The translations under genes were made by a program, and so were the position numbers. DNA of 64,000 nucleotides, taken from an uncultured Anaerobiospirillum sp. (GTDB lineage: Bacteria; Pseudomonadota; Gammaproteobacteria; Enterobacterales; Succinivibrionaceae). The notes beneath the pieces were generated by a model. That model did not search any database. It worked only from the letters and a program-made list of their open reading frames with translations, and was not told the origin of the DNA. The DNA lies in the NCBI GenBank assembly GCA_944389615.1, contig CALXNA010000012.1, positions 20,899-84,898 of the forward strand, given 5' to 3'. Below, piece by piece: positions 35,511-43,421 of the stretch; positions within the stretch are counted from its first letter, which is position 1, and each line of letters begins with the position of its first letter.

Positions 35511-37544
35511 CTATTGTGCGTCTTTTTGACCAGCCTGGATGGCGGTGATGGCAATGGTGTAGATGATGTCATCAACCAAGGCGCCACGGGAGAGGTCGTT
35601 AACTGGCTTGTTGAGGCCTTGTAACATCGGGCCGATGGCGACGACGTTAGCCGAACGCTGAACTGCCTTGTAGACGGTGTTGCCCGTGGAGAGGCTTGGG
35701 AAGATGAAGACCGTAGCCTTGCCTGCCACCTTGGAGTTTGGAGCCTTCTGGGCGGCAACATCTGGCATGACCGAAGCGTCGTACTGGAGTGGGCCGTCGA
35801 TGTTCAAGTCTGGGCGTAACTCCTGAGCCTTCTTGGTGGCAGCGGTCATGAGGTCAACATCTGGGCCCTTGCCCGAGGTGCCGGTGGAGTAGGTGACCAT
35901 GGCAACACGTGGGTCAATGCCAAAGGCCTTGGCGGTGTCAGCCGATTGGATGGCAATCTGAGCTAACTCGTCGGCATTTGGATTGAGGTTCAGAGCGCAG
36001 TCGCCGAAGACGTAAACCTGCTCCTCCATCAACATGAAGAAGATGGCCGAAACTAAGGAAGCGCCCGGGGCAGTCTTGATGACCTGCAGGGCTGGGCGAA
36101 TGGTGTTAGCGGTGGTGTGGACGGCGCCGGAGACTAAGCCGTGAACCTCATCGCGCTCTAACATCATGGTGGCTAAGAAGACATTGTCCTTTAAGAGCTC
36201 ACGGGCCTGATCGGCGGTTAAGCCCTTCTTCTTGCGCAGCTCAACTAAGCGGTCAACGTAGTTCTCGCGGATCTCATCTGGATCGATGAACTCAACGCCC
36301 TCATCTAAGGAGACGCCTTGCTGGGCGGCAACTTCTAAGATCTTATCCTTCTTGCCGTAGAGGACTGGGACAGCGATCTTAGCGGCAGCGACGCGGGCGG
36401 CAGCGCAAACGGTACGTGGCTCATCACCCTCTGGCAGTGCAATGCGCTTGTGGGCGGCACGGGCCAGCTCCGTTAACTTGTAGCGGAAGGCCTCTGGGCT
36501 CATGAGTGGGTACTCATTGGCCTTGCCAGCCTTTAAGGTGTCGATCAAGAGCTGGTTAAAGCAAGGAGCGGCGTACTGAGCGACGGCCTCGGCGCGCTCG
36601 GTGTCGTCCTTGAGTAAGAAGGCAGGTAAGGAGCCTAAGGTCTCAGCGACAGCCCAAACCGAAGCTTGGGTGCAGATGGTAGCGGTGCCGACCGTGCCCT
36701 GAGCGCCGCCGCATAAGACGACGATGGCAGCCTTGGTGGCAGCTGGTACCTTGTCGGTGATGAGTAAGTCGTGATCACCAGCAGCCTCTGCGTCGAAGAC
36801 TACGGTGCAAGCACGGGCATTGCCGTCACCTGCTAAGGTGCCGTCAATGAAACCGGCTAAGTCGCTGGCGCGGTATGCGTAGTTCTTGCAGCAGTAAGGG
36901 ATTACTGCCAGTGGGGTGCAGCCGCAGCCTTGGCCGTCAGCCGAGCAAGCCTCAGCTGCTGGAGCTTGAGCAGGCTTGTGGCAGCCACACTCCTTGCCGC
37001 CGCAGCCGCCGTTTTGGTGACCGGATAAGACTAACTTCTTTTGACCCTTGGCATCACGTGGGGCATCGGCATTGAGTAAGATGCCACCTAAGAAGCGGGT
37101 CGCAGCAGCGTTGCCGAAGTAAGATAAGGCAATCTTGACCAAGGCCATGGCCTTTTGGCACTTGCCCATCGAGACGACTAAGATATCGCCATCAACGGCG
37201 TGGCAAATCGCGGAGTTGATCGCGTTCTGATCGAACTTATCAGCGACGACACCTTCAACGACGACCACATCAGCACCGCTGTCTTGGAGCAGGCGGTTGT
37301 AGTTGCCCAAGATGGCCTCAACTAACTCGCTCTTCTTACCTTGGGACAGGTACTTGACCGCCTCGCACTTAGAGATGGAGTAGTTTTGAGCGCAGCCCTT
37401 ATCACAGATGTTCTTGCAGGCATCTAAAGGACGGAAGGCGACAGCCTTGACTCCCGCGTCTTGTAAGGCCTTGACCAAACCATTGGTTGCGACAAACAGA
37501 CCATCAGATTTGCCCACAGGGACAAGCATTACGGAACGTGACAC
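35511..37544 (-). CDS. pta: Phosphate acetyltransferase, long (class II) form with Cys-rich insertion
   Basis: A 677-residue enzyme interconverting acetyl-CoA and acetyl phosphate. It has an N-terminal P-loop-like domain (MLVPVGKSDGLFVATNGL), a DRTGG-type middle and the C-terminal catalytic PTA_PTB domain (RIALPEGDEPRTVCAAARVA; GLVSGAVHTTANTIRPALQV; MVTYSTGTSGKGPDV). Between the first two (about residues 175-220) lies a segment with six Cys in 30 residues (GGCGGKECGCH ... CSADGQGCGC), then YCCKN; E. coli Pta has no such cluster. The GTG at 37544 follows GGAG by 6 nt. ackA is not adjacent, unlike in E. coli. Confidence 0.93.
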   Translation of the reverse strand: MSRSVMLVPVGKSDGLFVATNGLVKALQDAGVKAVAFRPLDACKNICDKGCAQNYSISKCEAVKYLSQGKKSELVEAILGNYNRLLQDSGADVVVVEGVVADKFDQNAINSAICHAVDGDILVVSMGKCQKAMALVKIALSYFGNAAATRFLGGILLNADAPRDAKGQKKLVLSGHQNGGCGGKECGCHKPAQAPAAEACSADGQGCGCTPLAVIPYCCKNYAYRASDLAGFIDGTLAGDGNARACTVVFDAEAAGDHDLLITDKVPAATKAAIVVLCGGAQGTVGTATICTQASVWAVAETLGSLPAFLLKDDTERAEAVAQYAAPCFNQLLIDTLKAGKANEYPLMSPEAFRYKLTELARAAHKRIALPEGDEPRTVCAAARVAAAKIAVPVLYGKKDKILEVAAQQGVSLDEGVEFIDPDEIRENYVDRLVELRKKKGLTADQARELLKDNVFLATMMLERDEVHGLVSGAVHTTANTIRPALQVIKTAPGASLVSAIFFMLMEEQVYVFGDCALNLNPNADELAQIAIQSADTAKAFGIDPRVAMVTYSTGTSGKGPDVDLMTAATKKAQELRPDLNIDGPLQYDASVMPDVAAQKAPNSKVAGKATVFIFPSLSTGNTVYKAVQRSANVVAIGPMLQGLNKPVNDLSRGALVDDIIYTIAITAIQAGQKDAQ

Positions 37545-37849
37545 TTTATTCTCCAAAAATAATCTGCCAATCCTCTCCATGCCCTTCGCGCGCTGCAGCG
37601 CAGAGCTCAGCCACCGCGCGTTAGGCATACTAATCATTGGCCTTAGAATAGCGCAAAAGCTCCGGCGCTGCCCGGCTTTTTGCAAAAATTGCCCGTAGGA
37701 TCAAGGCCGCCGCGCAGGTCACCGGTTCACGTACGGCGGTGCCTGCGCCGCGCGCAGCCGCACCCACTGGCACTTTGTGCGCAAGATTCTCAGCTAGAGG
37801 CGCAAGGCGGCGTCACTGCCATACCAGTGCTATTTTTCACAAAACTTTA

Positions 37850-37859
37850 TAAATTAACT
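37850..37859 (-). promoter_or_regulatory. ArcA-like box between pta and yfbV
   Basis: On the minus strand AGTTAATTTA matches the ArcA-P core WGTTAATTAW at nine of ten positions. It is tentative; such AT-rich matches occur by chance, but this one is in a GC-rich genome and beside a fermentation gene. Confidence 0.35.
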
Positions 37860-37934
37860 TTACTAAGTTGTGGTGCTACGTGCCTGCGCTGGTCTGCGCG
37901 CTGCTTGCTTGCGCACGCCGGGGCCGCGCCCGCG

Positions 37935-37940
37935 TATAAT
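37935..37940 (+). promoter_or_regulatory. -10 element of yfbV
   Basis: TATAAT 31 nt before the yfbV start; the -35 is unclear. Confidence 0.45.
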
Positions 37941-37971
37941 GGGCGCAGCAGTAATAGCGTGCAGGAGAGTT

Positions 37972-38460
37972 ATGAGCTTATCGTTCGTTACAGCAATCAA
38001 GCGCGGCCGCGCTTATATGGACTTGTGGCCCACCGATGTGCCGGTGCTCAAGGCGGCCTTCCGCGAAGTGCGGGTGGCCCAGCTCTTAAGTCAGGCCAAA
38101 TGGTATGTGCCGCCAATTATCGCGATCATGCTCTTCTTGCTCTACTACTCCTTGGGTGGGTTGCAAGGCTTAAAGCTGATGTGGGCCTATCCGCAGGCCT
38201 TCCCGGCCTACACTTATATGTCCAGCGCCTCGGTCATCATGAGCATCTTGGTGATGCTGCTCATCGTCCTCTATGGTTACATCTGGATGGCGCTGCAGTC
38301 ATATCAGAAGCTCACGCCACAGCAAGAGCACTTCTATCACGATCTGATGGCGCAGCTGGGCAAGGAGCCGGTCGAGCGGCCGCGCCGCTTTGACTTGGCC
38401 CAAGCCTTAAGCTGGGGCTGCAAGAACCTCAAGGATAAGAGCTTCCTCAACAACGTCTAA
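37972..38460 (+). CDS. yfbV: YfbV (DUF412) inner-membrane protein
   Basis: A 162-residue protein of the UPF0208 family: YMDLWPTDVPVLKAAFREVR, two membrane segments (WYVPPIIAIMLFLLYYSLGG; MSILVMLLIVLYGYIWMAL) and QSYQKLTPQQEHFYHDLMAQ. E. coli YfbV affects organisation of the Ter macrodomain, though its membrane nature leaves the mechanism open. As in E. coli it is divergent from the acetate genes, here pta. The ATG at 37972 has AGGAG 6 nt upstream. Confidence 0.9.
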   Translation: MSLSFVTAIKRGRAYMDLWPTDVPVLKAAFREVRVAQLLSQAKWYVPPIIAIMLFLLYYSLGGLQGLKLMWAYPQAFPAYTYMSSASVIMSILVMLLIVLYGYIWMALQSYQKLTPQQEHFYHDLMAQLGKEPVERPRRFDLAQALSWGCKNLKDKSFLNNV

Positions 38461-38499
38461 GGGCGCGCCGCGGCGCCGCGGTTTAGTGCGCGGTCGCGC

Positions 38500-39261
38500 T
38501 TAGTGCGCAGCATCAGCCGTGGGTGGGGCTGGCTGTTGCCCGTTTTGGACGTAGAGGTTGAACTGCTCGAGCTTGGTTTGGTATTCGCGCAATTCGGTGC
38601 AGGACTCTTGGTCGCCTAAGTCGCAGGCGGCTTGGTGGTACTGGCCTGACTCCTTGAAGAGCTCAACATCGCGCTTCATGTAGGCCTCCGAGAAGATGGC
38701 AAGTGCCGCTTGGCGACAGCCCGTGGCGTCCTTGAGGGCGCAGGCGCGTTTGCCGTAGTCGGCCGCGGTCTTGAGGTTCTGCTCGACGTGATCGCCGATG
38801 TAGTAGAGCGAGGACAAGATGAGGCAGCCATAGGATTGGCCGTGGTCGCACAGGTATTGGCCGACCTTAATGCCTTGCGGGTAGTCGTTGAGACCAAAGT
38901 GCGAATCGGTCAAGAGTGTGCTCAAGGCGGCGCAGCTTTGGTAGGCTTGCTCGGAGTTGGAGTAGCAGACCTTGCTTAAGTACTGGGCGGCTTGGGCGTA
39001 TTGCTGCTGACCTAAGTAGTTTTGGGCAAGCCAGTGGCAGGCCTCCACCGTGCCTGCGGCGCAGGCTTGTTGCGCTTGCGTCTCGCCGACAAAGCTCTCC
39101 TGCGCTCCAGCGTTGGTAGGGGCGGGCGCAGTCGCGGCCGGGGCAGGCGTGACGACGGTGGTGGCAGCTACGGCCGTGCCGCTCACCAGAGCACTAAAGC
39201 CCAAAGCAAGAAGCGCGGTGCCAAGATAAGTGGTGCCAGTGAAAAGATGAGCGCTGTCCAT
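38500..39261 (-). CDS. Secreted Sel1-repeat, Cys-rich protein
   Basis: About 253 residues with a signal peptide (LLALGFSALVSGTAVAATT), an Ala/Pro/Thr linker, and four or five Sel1-like helical repeats in which Cys pairs recur at fixed spacing (CAAGTVEAC, CYSNSEQAYQSC, CDHGQSYGC, CALKDATGC, CDLGDQESC). This pattern of C-x(7-10)-C per repeat is that of Helicobacter Hcp-type proteins, where disulphides staple each repeat. Its role is unknown; a periplasmic interaction scaffold is likely. The ATG at 39261 has a weak GGGA; one 12 nt upstream has none. Confidence 0.8.
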   Translation of the reverse strand: MDSAHLFTGTTYLGTALLALGFSALVSGTAVAATTVVTPAPAATAPAPTNAGAQESFVGETQAQQACAAGTVEACHWLAQNYLGQQQYAQAAQYLSKVCYSNSEQAYQSCAALSTLLTDSHFGLNDYPQGIKVGQYLCDHGQSYGCLILSSLYYIGDHVEQNLKTAADYGKRACALKDATGCRQAALAIFSEAYMKRDVELFKESGQYHQAACDLGDQESCTELREYQTKLEQFNLYVQNGQQPAPPTADAAH

Positions 39262-39516
39262 TTGTAATCCCATGTTGTGTTTGCGGAGCGCTGCGGCCCA
39301 AACCTGATGCCGGTACCTCAGACTGCGAGGCGGTTTGAGCGCTGCGGTCAGTTAGTGCGCTGTACCCGGCCAGTTGAGCTGGAACCTAGGCAAAAGCGGC
39401 CGCTGCCGAGGCATGCACGGATTAGGCCTCACAAGGAGCGGCGGAGTCAGTTAAGCTGATATTCTAGCCCAACAGTGGCCATAAATCTGTGAACTTCCGC
39501 CATTTTTAGCGCTTTA

Positions 39517-40023
39517 TCAGGGTTTGGGGCGCTGCTCCAGTGCAAGGAGCTGCTGCTTGCGCGTCAGACCATAGGCGTAGCCAGTAAGCTGGCCTTGGGC
39601 CCCAAGGACGCGGTGGCAGGGGACGAGCAGGGCGATGGGATTGCGGCCAATGGCTTGGGCTACCGCCCGTGCCATGCGCGTGCCGCGCTCCGGGCAGAGA
39701 GCTTGGGCGATAGCGCCGTAGGTGGTGGTGTGGCCGTAGGGTATGGTGCGCAAATAGTTCCAGACTTGGCGCTCCAGCTCCGTGCCGGAGAGCGTCACAG
39801 GCGGCGGGGGCGGAAGTTCACACTGAGCAAAGTAGCAGTCGAGCCACGCGCAGGTGCGCTCGGGGATGCTGTTACTGAGCGCGCTTGCGAGGTGGGCGCA
39901 GCGTAGCGGAACTACCTCGTCAAACCACAGACCCCAGAGCGTCGCGTGGGCCTGCTCCCAGAGGATGGTAAGCGGGCCTAAGGGCGATTGATAGCGGTAG
40001 GTGACAAGCTTAGGATCAGTCAT
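39517..40023 (-). CDS. ogt: Methylated-DNA-protein-cysteine methyltransferase
   Basis: A 168-residue suicide DNA-repair protein that accepts the methyl group from O6-methylguanine. The active-site motif is present as VPCHRVLGAQGQLTGYAYG (PCHR), with the helix-turn-helix GTRMARAVAQAIGRNPIAL in front. The short form without an Ada N-terminal domain fits Ogt. It overlaps the upstream GNAT gene by 8 nt and is presumably co-transcribed with it. Confidence 0.93.
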   Translation of the reverse strand: MTDPKLVTYRYQSPLGPLTILWEQAHATLWGLWFDEVVPLRCAHLASALSNSIPERTCAWLDCYFAQCELPPPPPVTLSGTELERQVWNYLRTIPYGHTTTYGAIAQALCPERGTRMARAVAQAIGRNPIALLVPCHRVLGAQGQLTGYAYGLTRKQQLLALEQRPKP

Positions 40024-40603
40024 GTTGCTCTGCCAGTGCTGCGGCCAAGGCTTGGGCTAAGGTCGGCTTGGCCTCAATGGTCTTGACCATGTGAAAGTTG
40101 GTACAGGTTTGGCCGCGTACCGTCACCTGCTGCTCGGCTTGCACCGTCATGCCCATCGCCTCAAAGAAGGGCCGGGCTGTGAGCGAAGCATCGGTGGTGA
40201 TGGTGCTCTGCTGCGCGCGCGAACAGACATGCTCTAAGCACTGATAGAGCTCGCGCCCAATGCCGTGGCGTTGCAGCTGAGGGTCGACAAAGAGGTGGTC
40301 TAAGTGCCCGCTTGCGGTGAGGGAGGCAAAGCCTGCCACTTGCATCGAACCGCCCACATCGTCCTTGGCATCAAAGGAGAGGCAAGCTACGAGGCAATAG
40401 TTGCGCTCCAAGCGCGCAGCCAAGGTCGCGCTGACCTGCGGGTCATAGGGCGGCGCCCATGCATCAAGCTGCTCCGGGGTGTAGGCGCGCGCGCAGCTGT
40501 CATGAACTGCGCGGTAGAAGACGTCATAGACCGCCCGGCTTAAGTGGGCGTTGTAGGGCACGATTAAGAGCGCGCCATCCTTGGCCTTGCGTGCTTTAGC
40601 CAT
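40016..40603 (-). CDS. GNAT-family N-acetyltransferase
   Basis: A 195-residue acetyltransferase. The acetyl-CoA motif A reads LFVDPQLQRHGIGRELYQCL and motif B TARPFFEAMGMTVQAEQQ; it resembles YafP-like GNATs. The substrate is unknown. GGAGG is 8 nt before the ATG. It forms a two-gene unit with ogt, divergent from rbsK across a region with a CRP site. Confidence 0.85.
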   Translation of the reverse strand: MAKARKAKDGALLIVPYNAHLSRAVYDVFYRAVHDSCARAYTPEQLDAWAPPYDPQVSATLAARLERNYCLVACLSFDAKDDVGGSMQVAGFASLTASGHLDHLFVDPQLQRHGIGRELYQCLEHVCSRAQQSTITTDASLTARPFFEAMGMTVQAEQQVTVRGQTCTNFHMVKTIEAKPTLAQALAAALAEQHD

Positions 40604-40683
40604 GTCATCATCCTCCGTGTACTGTGGGCCGTATTTTAGCCGATCTGGGCCTGCGGCGTGGTGCCTTGTGCCGGGGCAGTACC

Positions 40684-40699
40684 TGTGAAATTAGTCACA
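40684..40699. promoter_or_regulatory. CRP-binding site of the rbsK promoter
   Basis: TGTGA-N6-TCACA, both halves perfect. Its centre is about 60 bp before the expected start from the promoter at 40717-40745, the class I position (-61.5). Confidence 0.8.
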
Positions 40700-40716
40700 C
40701 TATTGCGGGGGCCGGG

Positions 40717-40745
40717 TTTACAGCGGTGGTGTACTTATCTATGCT
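40717..40745 (+). promoter_or_regulatory. Sigma-70 promoter of rbsK
   Basis: TTTACA, 17-bp spacer, TATGCT. It is CRP-dependent by position and gives a leader of about 180 nt. Confidence 0.65.
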
Positions 40746-40933
40746 TGAGTGAGTTTTCTTATTGGGTCTGGGGTGGATTTGGTCTTAGGGATGGGTCCAA
40801 GTCATCATCCGGCGTGCGCTGACAGCGGCCGCGGCAACGGCCTTCCCGTCATAGTAGGGCGCGGCGGACGCCCGAGACTGAGCTCTTAATTTGTTGGGGC
40901 CTCGTCTGCGAGGCCGATGAGGGAGGATAGCTT

Positions 40934-41878
40934 ATGGCAAAACCTAAGCTATTAGTGTTTGGCTCACTGAATGTCGATTTCGTTTACCAAGTACCGCATT
41001 TTGTTCAGCCGGGTGAGACCTTGCTCTCGACCGGGCGCCAAGTCTTCGCCGGTGGCAAGGGCTTAAACCAAGCGGTCGCTTTAGCGCAGGCCGGCGGCCA
41101 AGTTTACTTCGATGGCGCGGTGGGCCAAGATGATAGTGCCATCTTGCTCAAGGTCTTAGACGAGAAGCATATCGACACCACCCATGTTAAAAAGCGCGTC
41201 GACGAGCCGTGCGGTCACACCTTCATCCAGGTGGACAGCAACGGCCAAAACTGCATCCTGCTCTACGGCGGCGCCAACCAAAGCCATACCAAGGCCGAGA
41301 TCGATGCTTGCCTGACGCACTTTAGCGCCGGTGACTACTTGGTCGTGCAAAACGAGACCAACGAAGTTGCCTATATGATCGACCAAGCGGCAGCCCGCGG
41401 CCTGAAGGTCTGCATCAATGCTTCGCCCTTAGATGACAAGGTGCTCGCCATGCCGTTGGCGCGCTGCGCCTACATCATCGTCAATGAGATCGAAGGCGCC
41501 GCCTTAGTCAATATGGATGCGAGCGCCGATCCGTATGCGATGTTAGCGCAGCTCAAGGCCAAGTTTGCCGCCAGCACCATCTTGCTGACCTTAGGCTCCA
41601 AGGGCTCGCTCCTTGCCCCGCAGGGCAGCGACCAAGTCTATGCCTGCAAGGCCTTTAAGGTGCAAGCGGTTGATACCACCGCCGCCGGTGATACCTTCTT
41701 AGGCTACTTCGTTGAGCAAATCTCCGAAGACATTGCCCCGGAGGTCGCGCTGCAGCGGGCCACAGCCGCTTCGGCCATTGCGGTCACGCGCAAGGGGGCG
41801 ACCCCATCGATTCCGGCCATTGCTGAGGTACTCGCGTTCCTAGATACGCACGAGCCGACCTTAGTCGATCGCCTATAA
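40934..41878 (+). CDS. rbsK: Ribokinase
   Basis: A 314-residue PfkB-family kinase phosphorylating D-ribose to ribose 5-phosphate. It has the N-terminal GSLNVDFVYQVPHFVQPGET, the sugar site AGGKGLNQAVALAQAG and the catalytic base motif DTTAAGDTFLGYF. GGAGG lies 8 nt before the ATG. It is followed by rbsD, but no rbsACB transporter or rbsR is in the window. An imperfect hairpin (41888-41911) follows the stop. Confidence 0.93.
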   Translation: MAKPKLLVFGSLNVDFVYQVPHFVQPGETLLSTGRQVFAGGKGLNQAVALAQAGGQVYFDGAVGQDDSAILLKVLDEKHIDTTHVKKRVDEPCGHTFIQVDSNGQNCILLYGGANQSHTKAEIDACLTHFSAGDYLVVQNETNEVAYMIDQAAARGLKVCINASPLDDKVLAMPLARCAYIIVNEIEGAALVNMDASADPYAMLAQLKAKFAASTILLTLGSKGSLLAPQGSDQVYACKAFKVQAVDTTAAGDTFLGYFVEQISEDIAPEVALQRATAASAIAVTRKGATPSIPAIAEVLAFLDTHEPTLVDRL

Positions 41879-41949
41879 TTGCGCCTTAAGTCTAGGGTGC
41901 CACCTAGGCTTGAGGTTACCTATTGGCGGCCTGTGCCAAGGCTGCTGAT

Positions 41950-41961
41950 CTTCAGCTGAAG
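41950..41961. promoter_or_regulatory. 12-bp palindrome CTTCAGCTGAAG (copy 1)
   Basis: Perfect palindrome between rbsK and rbsD, identical to the copy at 41979. Start-to-start spacing is 29 bp. It resembles a paired operator; the regulator is unknown. Confidence 0.45.
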
Positions 41962-41978
41962 CCTCCCATAGCCAACAG

Positions 41979-41990
41979 CTTCAGCTGAAG
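41979..41990. promoter_or_regulatory. 12-bp palindrome CTTCAGCTGAAG (copy 2)
   Basis: Second perfect copy, 174 bp before the rbsD start. Confidence 0.45.
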
Positions 41991-42035
41991 GCTCCGTTTG
42001 GTCATTACATCCCAATGATCAGGCGCGGCATTGTC

Positions 42036-42063
42036 TAAGCCTGGGGCAGGGGCCTCAGGCTTA
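42036..42063 (+). other. Hairpin in the rbsK-rbsD interval
   Basis: Perfect 8-bp stem TAAGCCTG/CAGGCTTA enclosing 12 nt, with a loose pyrimidine run after it. It may be a weak terminator of rbsK or a leader element of rbsD. Confidence 0.4.
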
Positions 42064-42163
42064 CCTTCTGTAGCAAACAATCAATCATCTTGGTGGGCGC
42101 ACGCCCAGTGACTGCGAGGCTTCGGCCTGAAGGCTTAGGCCTGCAGTATGTGAGGACTTACTT

Positions 42164-42565
42164 ATGAAGAAGATTGGTTGCTTAAACTCCGAGCTGTCCT
42201 ATGTCATCTCCAAGCTCGGCCATTTCGATACTCTCACTGTCGGTGATTGTGGCCTGCCGGTACCAAAGGGCGTGCAGCGCCTTGACCTTGCCGTAACGTA
42301 CGGCGTGCCCTCCTTCTATCAGGTCTTCGATGTCATCGATCAGGAAGCCAAATTCCAAAAGGCGACCATCGCCGCCGAGTGCATCGAGCAAAACCCTGAG
42401 TTCTACCACTTCATCACCGCTTGGGCCGAAAAAGAGGGCGTGGCCATCGAGGTAGTGCCACACGACGAGCTCAAGGCCCAGTCAGCGCGCAGCGTTGCGG
42501 TGGTACGTACCGGCGAGTGCAAGCCTTATTGCAACGTCATCTTGGAATCCAACGTCTCGTTCTAA
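42164..42565 (+). CDS. rbsD: D-ribose pyranase
   Basis: A 133-residue protein of the RbsD/FucU family that interconverts the pyran and furan forms of ribose so that RbsK gets its substrate. Conserved parts are LNSELSYVISKLGHFDTLTVGDCGLPVP (His20 and Asp28 area) and the C-terminal RTGECKPYCNVILESNV. GAGG is 8 nt before the ATG. Confidence 0.93.
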   Translation: MKKIGCLNSELSYVISKLGHFDTLTVGDCGLPVPKGVQRLDLAVTYGVPSFYQVFDVIDQEAKFQKATIAAECIEQNPEFYHFITAWAEKEGVAIEVVPHDELKAQSARSVAVVRTGECKPYCNVILESNVSF

Positions 42566-42688
42566 CGGCCGACCGCGCCTTTGGCCGTTGCGCCTGCGCC
42601 TGCGGCTGTTGCGCCGACCGCGCCTACCTGCGCTCCTGCTTTAGCAGGCGGGCGCGGCTCCTTGCTTTGTGGGAAAGAGGATCTGTCT

Positions 42689-43075
42689 GTGACCAGAAAG
42701 GAAAAGAGTGCTGCCTCGGCAGCACCCGAGCTGAGCATTAGCCCAGTTAAGCAAAGCTAGCTCTTTAAGACCGCCATCTCCGACCGCGTCGCCGCCAATA
42801 GCTATCTGATGCAGCTGCAAGCAGACCTCATCAACCTGCCGTTAGTCGTGCCGCATGATGCTGAGCTCTCGGGCATGGGCGTGGCCTTGCTCGCGGGCAT
42901 TAGCGCTGGGGTCTATGATCCGGAGATCCTCACCCATGGTGCCACCAAGTGCCGCTATGAGCCGCAGATGACGCTGGAGCGGCGTGAGGCCAAATTGGCT
43001 GGATGGCTCCATGCAGTGCAGACCGCCATTGCCCACGGCCTGACCTTTGGTCTTTTGGTACTAACTTTCCCTTGA
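42689..43075 (+). pseudogene. Remnant of an FGGY-family sugar kinase
   Basis: One frame runs from a GTG with GAGGATC upstream (TRKEKSAASAAPELSISPVKQ), meets an in-frame TAG at 42758, and then continues as the C-terminus of an FGGY kinase. Matching pieces are NSYLMQLQADLINLPLVVP, ELSGMGVALLAGISAGVYD and RYEPQMTLERREAKLAGWLH, which align with GlpK-type ANNFLMQFQSDILG, EVTALGAAYLAGLAVGFW and YAGWKKAVKRA. Some 400 residues of the enzyme, including both ATPase lobes, are missing, so this is an internal-deletion wreck with its start region and tail preserved. Its place after rbsK-rbsD suggests a former pentose or polyol kinase. Confidence 0.8.
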
Positions 43076-43084
43076 TACAGCACT

Positions 43085-43121
43085 AAGCCTCGGTGTGGCC
43101 CGTCTGCACCGAGGCTTTATT
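43085..43121 (+). terminator. Terminator after the rbs locus
   Basis: Perfect 11-bp stem AAGCCTCGGTG/CACCGAGGCTT with an 11-nt loop, followed by TATT. Confidence 0.8.
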
Positions 43122-43172
43122 GCAGGCGGTCGCGCTTGCGGTTAAGCTTGCGGGCACGCTTACTTACGCGCT

Positions 43173-43206
43173 TGCGGACGCAAGTCGATGGTGCGGACGC
43201 AAGTCG
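43173..43206. repeat. 15-bp direct repeat before the first GGDEF gene
   Basis: TGCGGACGCAAGTCG occurs at 43173 and 43192 with a 4-bp spacer. The surrounding stretch 43122-43421 shows no gene. Confidence 0.75.
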
Positions 43207-43421
43207 TCCGACCACTTTGGCTTACTTGCACATCCTCGGTATGATCGCGGTGCTTGAGGATGAAGCGGGTGCCTCTTCGTTGGGCTATGAGCTTCATCTG
43301 GTTGCTACCAAATATAATGAGCTGTCAAGACCGAAGATATGCTATTGTAGGGCAAGGTCGAAGTAGGCTGGTGATAGCTAGGCTTAAGGTTGCGCTTGAG
43401 TGAACGCTGAGGATGGGTAGT

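Larger units (their letters stand above)
37545..37971. other. Divergent pta/yfbV control region
   Basis: A 427-bp interval without a gene. An AT-rich patch (37830-37870) in otherwise GC-rich DNA holds an ArcA-like box; a -10 element for yfbV lies at 37935. Confidence 0.55.
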
